64,000 bases of DNA from Niallia circulans NBRC 13626 (GTDB taxonomy: Bacteria; Bacillota; Bacilli; Bacillales; Cytobacillaceae): assembly GCF_001591585.1 (NCBI RefSeq), contig NZ_BCVE01000006.1, positions 62,001 through 126,000 on the forward strand, in the 5' to 3' direction. The notes under the pieces were generated by a model that searched no databases, was not told the origin of the DNA, and worked only from the letters and a program-made list of their open reading frames with translations. How positions within the stretch are numbered: the stretch's first letter is position 1; each line of letters starts with the position of its first letter. The position numbers and the translations under genes were made by a program. Below, in pieces: positions 17,087 through 26,239 of the stretch.

Positions 17087-17548
17087 TTATTGAGACTTTA
17101 TACTTTCCGTTATAGCATTTAAAAAGCGAATAATGATCTCTAATTCAGCTGGTTTAAATTCATTCAAAATACGCAAATAACGTTCCCTTGCCTGCTTATG
17201 TAGTTGTGCATGGATAAGAGCAAGCATTTCGCCTGATTTTGTTAGCAAGTAGTAAATTTCTTTTTTGTTATCTTCATCTTGTACCTTTTCTAAGATATGA
17301 TGCTCTAATAATTTCCTGACAGCTTTTGTAATCGCGGGTTTAGATACATTTAAACTTTCAGATAATGTAGTATTATTTGCTCTTCCACTTTCTTTAATAG
17401 TTGCCACGATGTGTAATTGGGTCAGTGTCCAATCCGATATAATTGATTCTTCTTGGCTTATTTTCATCTGTTTTCTTAGTTTATCAACAGCTTCTCTTTC
17501 CTTGATGAATTGTTCTAAAGCCTCTAGTGCTTCTGTGCTTTTGTCCAT
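17087..17548 (-). CDS. MarR-family regulator
   Basis: A 153-aa winged-helix regulator: the recognition-helix region NNTTLSESLNVSKPAITKAV (about residues 78-97) is followed by the wing containing EDNKKEIYYLLTKSG. It precedes an MFS gene. Paired 12-bp boxes in inverted orientation flank its promoter, so autorepression relieved by a ligand is likely. ATG behind GAGGTG. Confidence 0.9.
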   Translation of the reverse strand: MDKSTEALEALEQFIKEREAVDKLRKQMKISQEESIISDWTLTQLHIVATIKESGRANNTTLSESLNVSKPAITKAVRKLLEHHILEKVQDEDNKKEIYYLLTKSGEMLALIHAQLHKQARERYLRILNEFKPAELEIIIRFLNAITESIKSQ

Positions 17549-17569
17549 TTATTTCACCTCGTATTTTCA

Positions 17570-17658
17570 TTAACCAGTTAACCATTTGTAGTTTATATTA
17601 AGATTTTATCACAGTCAATATAAAATACATATTTCATAAAAAATAATTAACTGGTTAA
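17570..17658 (-). promoter_or_regulatory. marR-MFS promoter with two operator boxes
   Basis: TTAACCAGTTAA (17570-17581) and TTAACTGGTTAA (17647-17658) are exact inverted copies. Between them, on the minus strand, lies TTGACT (complement of 17613-17618), a 17-bp spacer and TAAACT (complement of 17590-17595). One box covers the start region and the other lies just upstream of -35, as expected for MarR repression with looping or cooperative binding (inference). Confidence 0.75.
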
Positions 17659-17659
17659 T

Positions 17660-18220
17660 ATTTTACCCGGATTTCCAAACGCTTTTTATGTCGGTATCTT
17701 TCAGTAATAAACCGTATTTGATATTTGATAGATTGCTCATCGTCGTTTTCAAATGTCATAGGAATGCTTCACTTTTATAAGCCGATATATAGGCTTTTTT
17801 CCATTTCAGGAATCAGAACGAGTTACTTTTCCTGTCTGAATTTCACTGATAACTCTATCGTGAACTGATAGCTTATTTTGTGATACTCCAGATTCTAATC
17901 GTTTTTCTTCTAATACTTATCCCAAAGAGTTGATTCATTTGTATTTTCCTTAAATCACACGCCAATCTTCTAAAACATAAAAATAGACACTTTGTTTTAA
18001 AGTGCCTATCTATTCCGTATTTAATTTTCACAATGGAAGGATTTTTCCTTTTCTAGATTATTTCAACATATCAAGATTCGTCCCAAAGTAATAAAATAGT
18101 AGTTATATGAATGACTTTTTCCTTGAAAGGTATTAGTACATTCAGTGTTTATACGGATAATCTGATTTTTTCACTTTTTATTATTAAAAGAAAAACTACT
18201 CTTTAATAAGGAAAGATAAG
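17660..18220. other. Gap with decayed coding traces
   Basis: On the minus strand about 17800-17940 a gene-like stretch reads EEKRLESGVSQNKLSVHDRV and on to a stop, with its likely 5' part in another frame. A 34-aa ORF (MTFENDDEQSIKYQIRF) lies nearby at about 17659-17763. A hairpin at 17982-18008 (ATAGACACTTT ... AAAGTGCCTAT) could be a terminator. No family is recognised; the region looks like erosion of one or two small genes. Confidence 0.35.
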
Positions 18221-18415
18221 ATGAATACATTACTCATAAAAAAAATGATTCAGAAATCACTTAAACAATATCATATGGAACCCAATTCACTCCCTCTCCA
18301 TGAATATGAACGATTAGTAGTCCACATCATCGCTTTAAAAAAACAACATCCTGCCCATGAACTTTATGATCTAGTTCAAGATGTTGTTTATAGTTACATT
18401 ACGAATACACTTTAG
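18221..18415 (+). CDS. yqzH: YqzH-like small protein
   Basis: A 64-aa polar protein with a helical pattern. MNTLLIKKMIQKSLKQYHME, then ERLVVHII and ELYDLVQDVVYSY, match the YqzH family in length and layout. It is convergent with the YqjQ-like gene, exactly the B. subtilis neighbourhood. RBS AAGGAAAG. Function unknown. Confidence 0.75.
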   Translation: MNTLLIKKMIQKSLKQYHMEPNSLPLHEYERLVVHIIALKKQHPAHELYDLVQDVVYSYITNTL

Positions 18416-18421
18416 CTAATT

Positions 18422-19213
18422 CTATTTTTTATTTAGAATCCCGCCAACGAGCTTATCTGCAATTCCCGGAAATAGATTATAAAGAACACTTCCCCAATTC
18501 ATCCACAAAGGTAAATTTAACTCACGTTTTGGATGTAGCATTAATTTTATTATTTTTTCAGCGACTGTATCAGCTGAAAGCATAAATTTCTGCACATTCT
18601 TCACATAATTCCCCGTTTTGTCAGCTGTATGAAAAAAATTTGTCTCGATTGGTCCTGGATTTACAGCAGAGATTTTTATATTTGAATTGGCTACTTCCAG
18701 TCGGAGACTATTTGTAAATCCTAGAACAGCATGTTTACTCGCAGCATAGGCACTTGATTTGGCTGTAGCGAGTTTCCCTGCCTGGGAGGCGACATTAATG
18801 ATATGCCCGCCATTATTTTGCAGCATCGAAGGCAATACCTCTTTGGTACAAGCGATAAGCCCCATTACATTTACTTGAAACATTCGATTAACGTCTTCCA
18901 TCTTTGCTTCATGAACCATATCAAAGATGCCAAATCCTGCATTATTGAGCAAAATATCAATAAAATCAACCTCTTGATATATCTTAGCAAAGACTTCCTT
19001 TACTTGCTCCGGATTGCTTACATCTAAAGTAAAATAAATAGCTTGTCCGGGAAACTGATTATTTATTTTCTTGCAAATAGCAGCGAGCTTATCTTCTGAA
19101 CGAGCAAGAAGGATGGGACGAGCCCCCAAACGAGCAGCTTTTATAGCAATTTTTTCTCCTATGCCAGATGATGCACCTGTAATTACAATGTTCTTTCCAT
19201 TTAATCCCTTCAT
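18422..19213 (-). CDS. yqjQ: Short-chain dehydrogenase, YqjQ-like
   Basis: A 263-aa classical SDR. TGASSGIGEKIA (cofactor glycine motif) is near residues 12-23, NNAGFG near 90, the catalytic Ser lies in INVASQAGKL, and YAASKHAVLGF supplies Tyr-x-x-x-Lys (about residues 157-161). It is expected to be an NADP-dependent ketone or aldehyde reductase. I start at the ATG at 19213 after GAGGTGG; the longer reading adds 14 unlikely residues. Substrate unknown. Confidence 0.9.
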   Translation of the reverse strand: MKGLNGKNIVITGASSGIGEKIAIKAARLGARPILLARSEDKLAAICKKINNQFPGQAIYFTLDVSNPEQVKEVFAKIYQEVDFIDILLNNAGFGIFDMVHEAKMEDVNRMFQVNVMGLIACTKEVLPSMLQNNGGHIINVASQAGKLATAKSSAYAASKHAVLGFTNSLRLEVANSNIKISAVNPGPIETNFFHTADKTGNYVKNVQKFMLSADTVAEKIIKLMLHPKRELNLPLWMNWGSVLYNLFPGIADKLVGGILNKK

Positions 19214-19392
19214 TATCCACCTCAAAAAGCACATGCATGATGTAAAAATGCCCATTTACTTATTTCCTAAATAATCATCATTATATTGATATATTATATC
19301 GATTAAAACCTACTTTTCTCTTTCTTAGCCTTAATAAAGACAAGATTCCTTTCTCATTTTCACATAGAAGGTTCAAAATAACAACATAGACT

Positions 19393-20502
19393 TCACTCTT
19401 CTTTTTGTAAACAAACAAAATAACGTCTCATATTCTTAGGAATTCCTTTCATCTTAAACACCCCTGAATAAACAAGGTGACGAATCCGATATTCAAGAAA
19501 ATCGGGATCCATATAAAGATGCTCTTCCTCTATCGTTCTCCAAATAAGCTGACTAGTCTTGATATAATCTAATTTTTCCTTTTCACTCATTCGTTTCAGT
19601 ACTTCTACAATCGTTTGATCAAAATAATCCAAATCCACCGATACAATCGCTTGGTTTTCCCATATCCTTAAAAGTTCATCAGCATTGGCTATCGATTGCC
19701 ACTCAGTTGCTAATCCTTCTCTTTGATTAGTTGTTACCATATAGCTGCTATCAATATGGTCTAATATAGATTGTAATAATTCGTTTTTTATTTCTGCTGT
19801 ATGAATCATTGACTTTTCATTTGGTGCAATTTTTTTAAGGACTTCTGCTGTATCGATAAGATAAAGAGGATTTGATCTTTTTTTAAATATAAACATGAAA
19901 AATCTTAATGCTAGCTGTTCTTCGATGTTATTCCCATACCATATATATACTTGTCTTTTATCATCAATGTCATCTAAACTATTCATTTTATTCTGTAGTG
20001 CAGTTATGTATGGATTTTTCTCCTCGAATTCTCGATTAATATTATCATAAATCCATTCAGACCGTTCCTTTTGACCATTATGTACATCCAGTTGACGTAA
20101 TGGTCCAAACATAAAGGATCCATCTAAGCCGATCACTTCGACATTCTCTTGAAGATTAACAGCTAATCTACCTGCAATATATTGGGATGCGACAAGATGA
20201 ATAGCTTTTTTGTGTTTCACGTTTTTTCTCTTCTGTTGTTTTTTTATCGCTTTGTTGACGCACATAACTATTTCTTTTAAACTTTCTTCATCCAAAAATA
20301 ATCCAAGACCTTGCACTGCTTCACTATTTTCATGTTCAAAGTTTTGAAATTCTTGTCTATTTTTAATTTTATAAAGAGCAGAATGCTTAGTTTTTTTTAT
20401 GTCATCTAATGTAATGTATGTGTATGACTCTATTTTGTAGCAATAGATGAGATTATCATCTATCAAGAAATATAGATAAGAACCATTTATTCTACTCTCC
20501 AT
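19393..20502 (-). CDS. DUF1835/DUF3658 domain protein
   Basis: A 369-aa soluble protein. After a variable N-terminal 120 residues, IHLVASQYIAGRLAVNL (about 122-138) opens a DUF1835-type domain, continuing with GSFMFGPLRQL and YIWYGNNIEEQLALRFFMF. The C-terminal SEKEKLDYIKTSQLIWRTIE segment and the following winged-helix-like stretch fit the partner DUF3658. These domains have no proven function. GGGAG precedes the ATG. Monocistronic. Confidence 0.75.
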   Translation of the reverse strand: MESRINGSYLYFLIDDNLIYCYKIESYTYITLDDIKKTKHSALYKIKNRQEFQNFEHENSEAVQGLGLFLDEESLKEIVMCVNKAIKKQQKRKNVKHKKAIHLVASQYIAGRLAVNLQENVEVIGLDGSFMFGPLRQLDVHNGQKERSEWIYDNINREFEEKNPYITALQNKMNSLDDIDDKRQVYIWYGNNIEEQLALRFFMFIFKKRSNPLYLIDTAEVLKKIAPNEKSMIHTAEIKNELLQSILDHIDSSYMVTTNQREGLATEWQSIANADELLRIWENQAIVSVDLDYFDQTIVEVLKRMSEKEKLDYIKTSQLIWRTIEEEHLYMDPDFLEYRIRHLVYSGVFKMKGIPKNMRRYFVCLQKEE

Positions 20503-20582
20503 TACGAATCTCCCTTTTTTGTAAAATTCTAAATTTAATTATACAATCAATGAACTAATTTTCCCACTACTCTTTTTTTCTA

Positions 20583-20612
20583 TTGACAGACAAGCCTTTC
20601 TTCTTGCATAAT
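20583..20612 (+). promoter_or_regulatory. Putative promoter of the proI leader
   Basis: Consensus TTGACA (20583-20588), an 18-bp spacer and CATAAT (20607-20612) lie just upstream of the T-box leader. Confidence 0.65.
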
Positions 20613-20634
20613 CAAATAAATTTATCATAGTAAT

Positions 20635-20875
20635 GCGATGATTAAGATTAGTAAATGATAATGGCTTGCTAGAGAGTGAAGTTCTATGGCTGCAAAACTT
20701 CATCAAGATTCATTTCATTGAACCTACTTAGGAGTAGTTAGGCAAACCTAAACGTCAACCGTCGTTACCGGAAAAGAGTTGTATAATCACGCGCATGTGC
20801 AGATTATAATTGAACTAAGGTGGTACCACGGAAAAAACCTTTCGTCCTTTCATTATGACGAGAGGTTTTCTTATT
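20635..20875 (+). ncRNA. T-box leader, tRNA-Pro (CCT specifier)
   Basis: The T-box riboswitch of proI. AGAGAG (20671-20676) lies in stem I, the specifier region ATTGAACCTACTTAGGAG places CCT (Pro) at 20723-20725, and the T-box AAGGTGGTACCACGG covers 20817-20831. A terminator stem AAAACCTTTCGTC / GACGAGAGGTTTT follows at about 20834-20870. The bulge TGGT would pair with an A discriminator base, which fits tRNA-Pro. Low charged tRNA-Pro should induce proline synthesis. Confidence 0.92.
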
Positions 20876-20906
20876 TCCATACAACGATTTTATAGGAGGA
20901 ATAAAA

Positions 20907-21743
20907 ATGAAGAAAATTGCTATTATTGGTGCTGGTTCTATGAGCGAAGCGTTAATTTCTGGGATTGTTTCTAGTAAATTGCAGGAGAGTACAGAAATTA
21001 CCGTCACAAACCGAGGGAATGTAGAAAGACTAATTGAACTACAAAATCGCTATGGTGTTGACTACTCTTTCGATTTAAAAAAATTAGTTGGAGAAGCTGA
21101 TGCCATTATTCTCGCAATGAAACCGAAAGATGTAAAAGAAGCTACTGTACAATGGAAAAATTATATCACAAAAGAAACACTGCTCATTTCTGTTCTTGCT
21201 GGCGTAAATATGGACAGTCTGCAACGGCTGATCGGACTGGAAGTTCCCATTGCGCGTGCTATGCCCAATACTTCGGCAACAGTCGGGAAATCAGCAACAG
21301 GTATTGCCTTCAACTCCTTTGTAGAAGAACCACAAAAAACTTTCGTCCTTGACATGTTTGAAACAGTTGGATTCGTTACATTTGTTCATGAAGAACAATT
21401 AGATGCTGTAACCGGTCTTTCTGGTAGCGGCCCAGCTTATATCTATTATTTAGTGGAAGCGATGGAAAAAGGAGCTGTAAAAATTGGACTAAATCGGGAA
21501 GTAGCTAATGAGTTGATAGTGCAGACAATCCTCGGCGCAGCAGAAATGATCGCATCGTCCTCCAAGAGTGCTCTTGAGCTCCGCAAGAATGTAACTAGTC
21601 CTGGTGGCACAACAGAAGCAGGAATAAACATTCTTGAGCAATATGATGTTCAGAAGGCTTTCATTTCGTGTATGGAAGAGGCAGCGGCCCAATCAAAAAG
21701 GATGGGAAAAGCACTTACAGAAGAACTTAAACTGTCTAAATAA
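20907..21743 (+). CDS. proI: Pyrroline-5-carboxylate reductase
   Basis: A 278-aa enzyme making L-proline from pyrroline-5-carboxylate with NAD(P)H. The N-terminal IAIIGAGSMSEALISGI is the Rossmann GxGxM motif, MPNTSATVGKSATGI lies in the middle, and the family signature LSGSGPAYIYYLVEAMEKGA plus TSPGGTTEAGI mark the substrate site. It is the sole gene behind a proline T-box, which confirms its pathway. RBS TAGGAGG. Confidence 0.97.
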   Translation: MKKIAIIGAGSMSEALISGIVSSKLQESTEITVTNRGNVERLIELQNRYGVDYSFDLKKLVGEADAIILAMKPKDVKEATVQWKNYITKETLLISVLAGVNMDSLQRLIGLEVPIARAMPNTSATVGKSATGIAFNSFVEEPQKTFVLDMFETVGFVTFVHEEQLDAVTGLSGSGPAYIYYLVEAMEKGAVKIGLNREVANELIVQTILGAAEMIASSSKSALELRKNVTSPGGTTEAGINILEQYDVQKAFISCMEEAAAQSKRMGKALTEELKLSK

Positions 21744-21757
21744 CGTTATTTAAAAAT

Positions 21758-21796
21758 AAAAAGGATGTTGTGTGCTTTTTTGACAACATCCTTTTT
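21758..21796. terminator. Bidirectional terminator, proI / rnz
   Basis: A perfect 14-bp stem AAAAAGGATGTTGT / ACAACATCCTTTTT between convergent genes, T-rich on both strands. Confidence 0.9.
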
Positions 21797-21799
21797 AGC

Positions 21800-22714
21800 T
21801 TATATCTCGTATTCTGAAAAATCTTCTGCCATATATGTATTGGGAAAGATGGCTCTCGCTTCCTGCAACAATTGTTCTGTTAATGCTTGATCATATCTAG
21901 CACTAATATGTGTAAGAATGAGACAGTCTACATTTGCCCTTTTAGCTGTTTTTGCAGCTTGTACCGTTGTAGAATGATAGTATTCCGTTGCTATGGAACT
22001 TTCTTTTTCCGAGAAGGTTGCTTCATGAACCAATATTTTTGCCTCTTTTGCCAAAACCTCAGCAGAAGCACAAGTTCTAGTATCTCCTAAAATAGTGACA
22101 ATTCTCCCTTTAATATTCGGGCCAAGAAAGGTTTTGCTGCCTATGACAGTACCGTCATCAAGGATGAGGTCTTCTCCCTCTTTAATTTTTTTATAAATAG
22201 GGCCAGGCATTATTCCATATTGTTTTAATTTAGCTGTATCTAATTTTCCAGGTCGATCCTTTTCTATAATCCGATAGCCATAACTTGTAACACCATGCTC
22301 AAGTATTTTTGCTTCTACGATAAAATCATGTTCTTCCAAAATAATACCTTCATCGATTTCTATAATATTTAGCGCATACTTTAAAAAAGTTTTGCTGACA
22401 GCAAGGCTGATCTGTACATATTCCTTAATTCCTTTCGGTCCATATATCGTTAGTGGTGTCTCTCCTCCTTGGAAAGATCGACTGGAGAGAAAACCTGGTA
22501 AACCATATAGATGGTCTCCATGCAAATGGGTAATAAAAATTTTATCAATTCTTCTTGGTTTAATATTGGTATGTAAAATCTGGTGCTGCGTTGCTTCTCC
22601 GCAATCAAACAGCCAAATACTCCCCTTCTCTTCTAAAAGCTTTAAAGCAATCGCTGTTACATTTCTTGATTTTGCCGGAATACCTGCACCTGTTCCTAAA
22701 AATTGCAACTTCAT
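21800..22714 (-). CDS. rnz: Ribonuclease Z (tRNA 3' processing)
   Basis: A 304-aa metallo-beta-lactamase-fold nuclease that trims the 3' end of CCA-less tRNA precursors. The N-terminus [20 protein letters not shown], metal motif [13 protein letters not shown] (HxHxDH, about residues 62-74), [10 protein letters not shown] flexible-arm region and [25 protein letters not shown] are all present. I use the ATG at 22714, which gives the length of B. subtilis RNase Z; the upstream in-frame starts add non-homologous residues. The RBS is weak. Confidence 0.95.
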   Translation of the reverse strand: MKLQFLGTGAGIPAKSRNVTAIALKLLEEKGSIWLFDCGEATQHQILHTNIKPRRIDKIFITHLHGDHLYGLPGFLSSRSFQGGETPLTIYGPKGIKEYVQISLAVSKTFLKYALNIIEIDEGIILEEHDFIVEAKILEHGVTSYGYRIIEKDRPGKLDTAKLKQYGIMPGPIYKKIKEGEDLILDDGTVIGSKTFLGPNIKGRIVTILGDTRTCASAEVLAKEAKILVHEATFSEKESSIATEYYHSTTVQAAKTAKRANVDCLILTHISARYDQALTEQLLQEARAIFPNTYMAEDFSEYEI

Positions 22715-23098
22715 AATAAGCTTGCTAATCCCCTTTCGTTTTCTTCCTGTCATGAAATCCACTGTATAAATAAAAGCGTATCATTAAATACTAAATTAGA
22801 ATAGATGAATTAAGTATACTTTACTAATGCCTGTTTATCCAAATCCCTAAATCTTTTAACTAGTAACTTTTGCTAATATATTGTAATATCATGTTGGATG
22901 AATGAAAAATTTCTGCTGTAAATACAAATAGTAAAAATATTTGCAAAAATTACAAACAAATTTGTTGCTATCTCCTTAAGAAAAAGATAAAATTTTATAA
23001 CTGTATAGGTACATGTATTATTTAAGAGAAAATGCACCTTTGTAAAACAGCAATTTAATAATTTTCATACATATATAAATGAAATGAGGTACAAGAAA
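22715..23098. other. Intergenic region before zwf
   Basis: It separates the divergent rnz and zwf genes and must contain both promoters. It is AT-rich, with several A/T tracts. I see no riboswitch or inverted repeat strong enough to name. Confidence 0.4.
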
Positions 23099-24604
23099 GT
23101 GAATGAAAAACAAACATCAAATGCACTTATTATGATCTTCGGGGCAACAGGAGATTTAGCCAATAGAAAACTTTTCCCCTCTCTTTATCGATTGTATAAA
23201 AAAGGAAAATTAGCAAATTTTGCGGTTGTAGGCGTTGGGAGAAGAACATTAACACAAGAACAGTTTAAGCAAAATGTTGTTAATTCTGTTTCTGAAGCAA
23301 TTGCAAGTTCTAAAAATGATGATCTTGAGACATTCGCTTCTTATTTCTGCTATCATTCACATGATGTTACAGATTCAAGTTCTTATGTAGAGCTAAAAAA
23401 CATTGCTGATGAATTAGATGTAAAACATAGTTTAAATGGTAATCGTGTATTCTACTTAGCAATGGCACCTGAATTCTTTGGTCCTATCGCGATTCATTTA
23501 AAGCAGGATGGACTAACAGAAGTAAAAGGGTACAAACGTCTAATTATCGAAAAACCATTTGGTCATGATTTAGAATCAGCCAAAGAACTAAATGAACAAA
23601 TTCGTACTGCCTTTTCTGAAGATGAAGTATATCGAATTGACCACTATTTAGGAAAAGCGATGGTTCAAAATATCGAAACAATCCGTTTTTCCAATGCAAT
23701 TTTTGAAAATCTATGGAATAACCGCTATATCAGTAACATTCAGATTACTTCAAGTGAAGTATTAGGCGTGGAAGAACGTGGAAGATATTATGAAACAAGC
23801 GGGGCACTTCGTGATATGGTCCAAAACCATATGCTGCAAATGGTTGCACTACTTGCAATGGAACCTCCAATTAAACTTACACCAGATGAGATTCGCTCAG
23901 AAAAAGTGAAAGTTTTCCGTGCTATGCGTTCTGTTGAAGTAGATGAAGTTGATAAATACTTTGTAAGAGGACAATATGGAAAAGGACTTGTGGAAGATGT
24001 TGAGGTACCGAGCTACCGCGAAGAACAAATGGTAGACCCTAACTCCAACACAGAAACTTTTGTCGCTGGGAAAGTAATGATTGATAACTTCCGTTGGGCT
24101 GGTGTTCCATTCTATATCCGTACTGGTAAAAGATTAGAAAGTAAATCAACAAAAATAGTGGTACAATTTAAAGATATTCCAATGAATTTATATAATCGTC
24201 CAAATCAAGAAATTACACCAAATCTTCTTGTTATTCATATTCAGCCTGAAGAAGGAATTACTTTACATTTAAACGCTAAAAAAGCAGGACAGAATATGGA
24301 AGCAACACCAATCAAGCTAAGCTATGCTAATACTGGTATTGCAGGAATCAATACGCCAGAAGCATATGAAAAGCTAATTGACGATAGCTTGCATGGAGAC
24401 GCTACTAACTTTACTCATTGGGATGAAGTGGCATTATCTTGGAGCTATGTGGATAAAATTTCCCAAGCATGGGAACAAACACCTGCTACTCAATTCCCTA
24501 ATTATGCTTCTGGTACAATGGGACCAAAAGAAGCAGATGAATTATTAGAAAAAGATGGTTTCTTCTGGTGGCCAGTTAATCAATTTGAAGTAGATGTTTG
24601 CTAA
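23099..24604 (+). CDS. zwf: Glucose-6-phosphate 1-dehydrogenase
   Basis: A protein of about 501 aa, the first enzyme of the oxidative pentose-phosphate pathway, making NADPH. FGATGDLANRKLFPSLYRLY is the coenzyme site near the N-terminus, EKPFGHDLESAKELN lies at about 164-178, and the signature YRIDHYLGKAMVQN holds the substrate-binding His/Lys. I favour GTG 23099, which has GAGGT eight bases upstream, over ATG 23084, which has none. gndA, encoding the third step, lies nearby on the other strand. Confidence 0.95.
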   Translation: MNEKQTSNALIMIFGATGDLANRKLFPSLYRLYKKGKLANFAVVGVGRRTLTQEQFKQNVVNSVSEAIASSKNDDLETFASYFCYHSHDVTDSSSYVELKNIADELDVKHSLNGNRVFYLAMAPEFFGPIAIHLKQDGLTEVKGYKRLIIEKPFGHDLESAKELNEQIRTAFSEDEVYRIDHYLGKAMVQNIETIRFSNAIFENLWNNRYISNIQITSSEVLGVEERGRYYETSGALRDMVQNHMLQMVALLAMEPPIKLTPDEIRSEKVKVFRAMRSVEVDEVDKYFVRGQYGKGLVEDVEVPSYREEQMVDPNSNTETFVAGKVMIDNFRWAGVPFYIRTGKRLESKSTKIVVQFKDIPMNLYNRPNQEITPNLLVIHIQPEEGITLHLNAKKAGQNMEATPIKLSYANTGIAGINTPEAYEKLIDDSLHGDATNFTHWDEVALSWSYVDKISQAWEQTPATQFPNYASGTMGPKEADELLEKDGFFWWPVNQFEVDVC

Positions 24605-24626
24605 CTCACCCTTCAAGTGACTGTCT

Positions 24627-24663
24627 AAAAAAACGTGAATCTTATTGTATTCACGTTTTTTCT
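24627..24663 (+). terminator. Terminator after zwf
   Basis: AAAAAACGTGAAT and ATTCACGTTTTTT form a perfect 13-bp stem with a T-run. Confidence 0.9.
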
Positions 24664-24699
24664 TTCCCTAAATTATGATTTCAATCTAAGGAGTTTCTC

Positions 24700-25812
24700 A
24701 TGAAAAAAATCAAATTAATCCTAACTGTCATTCTCGTATTCCTTTTATATAATTTACTCGTCTTCTACTTAGGATGGAATGGTTATGCATGGCTTGATTC
24801 CTTCAAACTATTAACCTATCCATCCATATATATTGGAGCAGTTATTCTTTTCTCCTATGCATATATTATCAGCCATTTCCTTAAGTCCATTACCATATTT
24901 AAAATACTTGGCGCGTATTGGCTTGCCATTTTTGAATATGGTATCTTACTGTTCCCACTAGCTAATTTAGGATGGCTTATATTAAACCAATTTATTCCGT
25001 CTGAAGATGCCACCAAAATAGTAGGAAGCGCTGCTGCAGCAATTCTTCTATTTTTACTTATTTACGGAACATTTAACGCTTACTCTCCTGTGATTAGAAC
25101 TTATAAACTCGCAGTAGCTAAAAAACAAGCGAAAAGAGACTCTCTGAGGATTGCTATGGCTTCTGATATGCACTTTGGCACTTTATCAGGTAAAAGTCAT
25201 CTAAACCGTCTCGTAACAAAAATAAACGGCTTACAACCAGATTTAATCTTACTGCCTGGAGATATCATTGATGATGATCCTATTCCTTTTTTGAAAAAGA
25301 ATATGGGAGAGCAATTAAAGGTATTACAAGCTCCTTTAGGCATTTATGGGGTATTAGGTAATCATGAATATTACGGCAAAATGATTCCAACCTTTCTAGA
25401 AGAAATGAACCGAATCGGTATTCGCATCTTAATGGATGAAAAAGTAACTATTGATGAAACCATTCGATTAATCGGTCGTAAAGATAAAACGGACCAAAAG
25501 AGACTTTCCATTCCTAGCCTTCTTGAGAGTGAAAGTAACCATCTACCAATTATGATGATGGATCACCAGCCAGATGAACTGGAAGCAGCAATGAATGATG
25601 GGATTGATGTTATTCTATCCGGTCATACACATCGTGGTCAAATGGCACCAAACCATTTAATTACCAAACGAGTTTTTGAATTAGATTGGGGCTACAAGAA
25701 AAAGAAGCAGCTTCATGCAATTGTTTCCTCTGGATTTGGATTCTGGGGACCGCCCATTAGAATTGGCAGCAGATCGGAAATTGTTTATATTGAAATAACA
25801 TTCAAAGGGTAA
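24700..25812 (+). CDS. Membrane metallophosphoesterase, YkuE/YaeI-like
   Basis: A 370-aa protein with about four N-terminal membrane segments (residues 5-25, 37-58, 68-88 and 108-128) and a C-terminal calcineurin-like phosphoesterase. The metal-site motifs appear in order: ASDMHFG, LPGDIIDDDP, GVLGNHEYYGK, MMDHQPDE and LSGHTHRGQM. The active site is predicted to face the cell surface or membrane interface. Substrate unknown; relatives act on phospholipid headgroups. AAGGAG precedes the ATG. Confidence 0.9.
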   Translation: MKKIKLILTVILVFLLYNLLVFYLGWNGYAWLDSFKLLTYPSIYIGAVILFSYAYIISHFLKSITIFKILGAYWLAIFEYGILLFPLANLGWLILNQFIPSEDATKIVGSAAAAILLFLLIYGTFNAYSPVIRTYKLAVAKKQAKRDSLRIAMASDMHFGTLSGKSHLNRLVTKINGLQPDLILLPGDIIDDDPIPFLKKNMGEQLKVLQAPLGIYGVLGNHEYYGKMIPTFLEEMNRIGIRILMDEKVTIDETIRLIGRKDKTDQKRLSIPSLLESESNHLPIMMMDHQPDELEAAMNDGIDVILSGHTHRGQMAPNHLITKRVFELDWGYKKKKQLHAIVSSGFGFWGPPIRIGSRSEIVYIEITFKG

Positions 25813-25867
25813 ATTGCTTTACTTTTAAGTTATTTACTTTTGTAAAAAAATAGTTTGCTAGATAAAT

Positions 25868-25898
25868 GTGCTGCTTGTTATAGCAGCATATTTTTTTG
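25868..25898 (+). terminator. Terminator after phosphoesterase gene
   Basis: TGCTGC / GCAGCA stem with an eight-base loop followed by seven T residues. Confidence 0.75.
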
Positions 25899-25999
25899 CC
25901 TTCTCGTTGTAATTTGTTTGTAGATTTTGTAGTTGTTTAAACTCTTTGGATACGTAAAATTTATGTATGAAGGTCACTTTACTGCCTTTTTCTTTTTTG

Positions 26000-26175
26000 G
26001 TTGGTTCTAAACTGGCTGATGAACGCCTTTTTTCTGCTTTTCTCTCTTCATTGAGGTTTTCATTCAACTTATGAACACCTCTTTTCTTCCTCCTTCTCTT
26101 ATTTTTGGCTTTCATCCATCTTGTGAACACCACTTTTCCTCTGCACTCTCTTATTTTTGGTGTTCATTCAAACTC
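26000..26175. repeat. Degenerate tandem repeat, about 52-bp unit
   Basis: Two adjacent copies (about 26058-26109 and 26110-26162) share the pattern TTCATyCAwCTTrTGAACACC, then CTTTTC, and CTCTTATTTTTGG. A partial third copy begins at 26163 and a diverged copy lies near 26017. A minus-strand ORF across it (25858-26133) encodes only a basic low-complexity peptide and appears to be a by-product of the repeat. Confidence 0.6.
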
Positions 26176-26192
26176 CATCTTCTCCTTCAAAA

Positions 26193-26228
26193 AAAAGCAC
26201 ACTACATATAAAATCGTAGTGTGCTTTT
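26193..26228. terminator. Bidirectional terminator downstream of gndA
   Basis: AAAAGCACACTAC and GTAGTGTGCTTTT form a perfect 13-bp stem with a 10-base loop just after the gndA stop. Confidence 0.9.
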
Positions 26229-26239
26229 TATCGCCATTC

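Noticed and set aside
25858-26133. Minus-strand ORF of 91 codons encoding a basic peptide
   Set aside because: It coincides with the degenerate 52-bp repeat and the phosphoesterase terminator, is low complexity and matches no family; its coding look comes from the repeat.
26000-26175. Possible CRISPR-like array
   Set aside because: Copies are diverged, adjacent without distinct spacers, and no cas gene is nearby.
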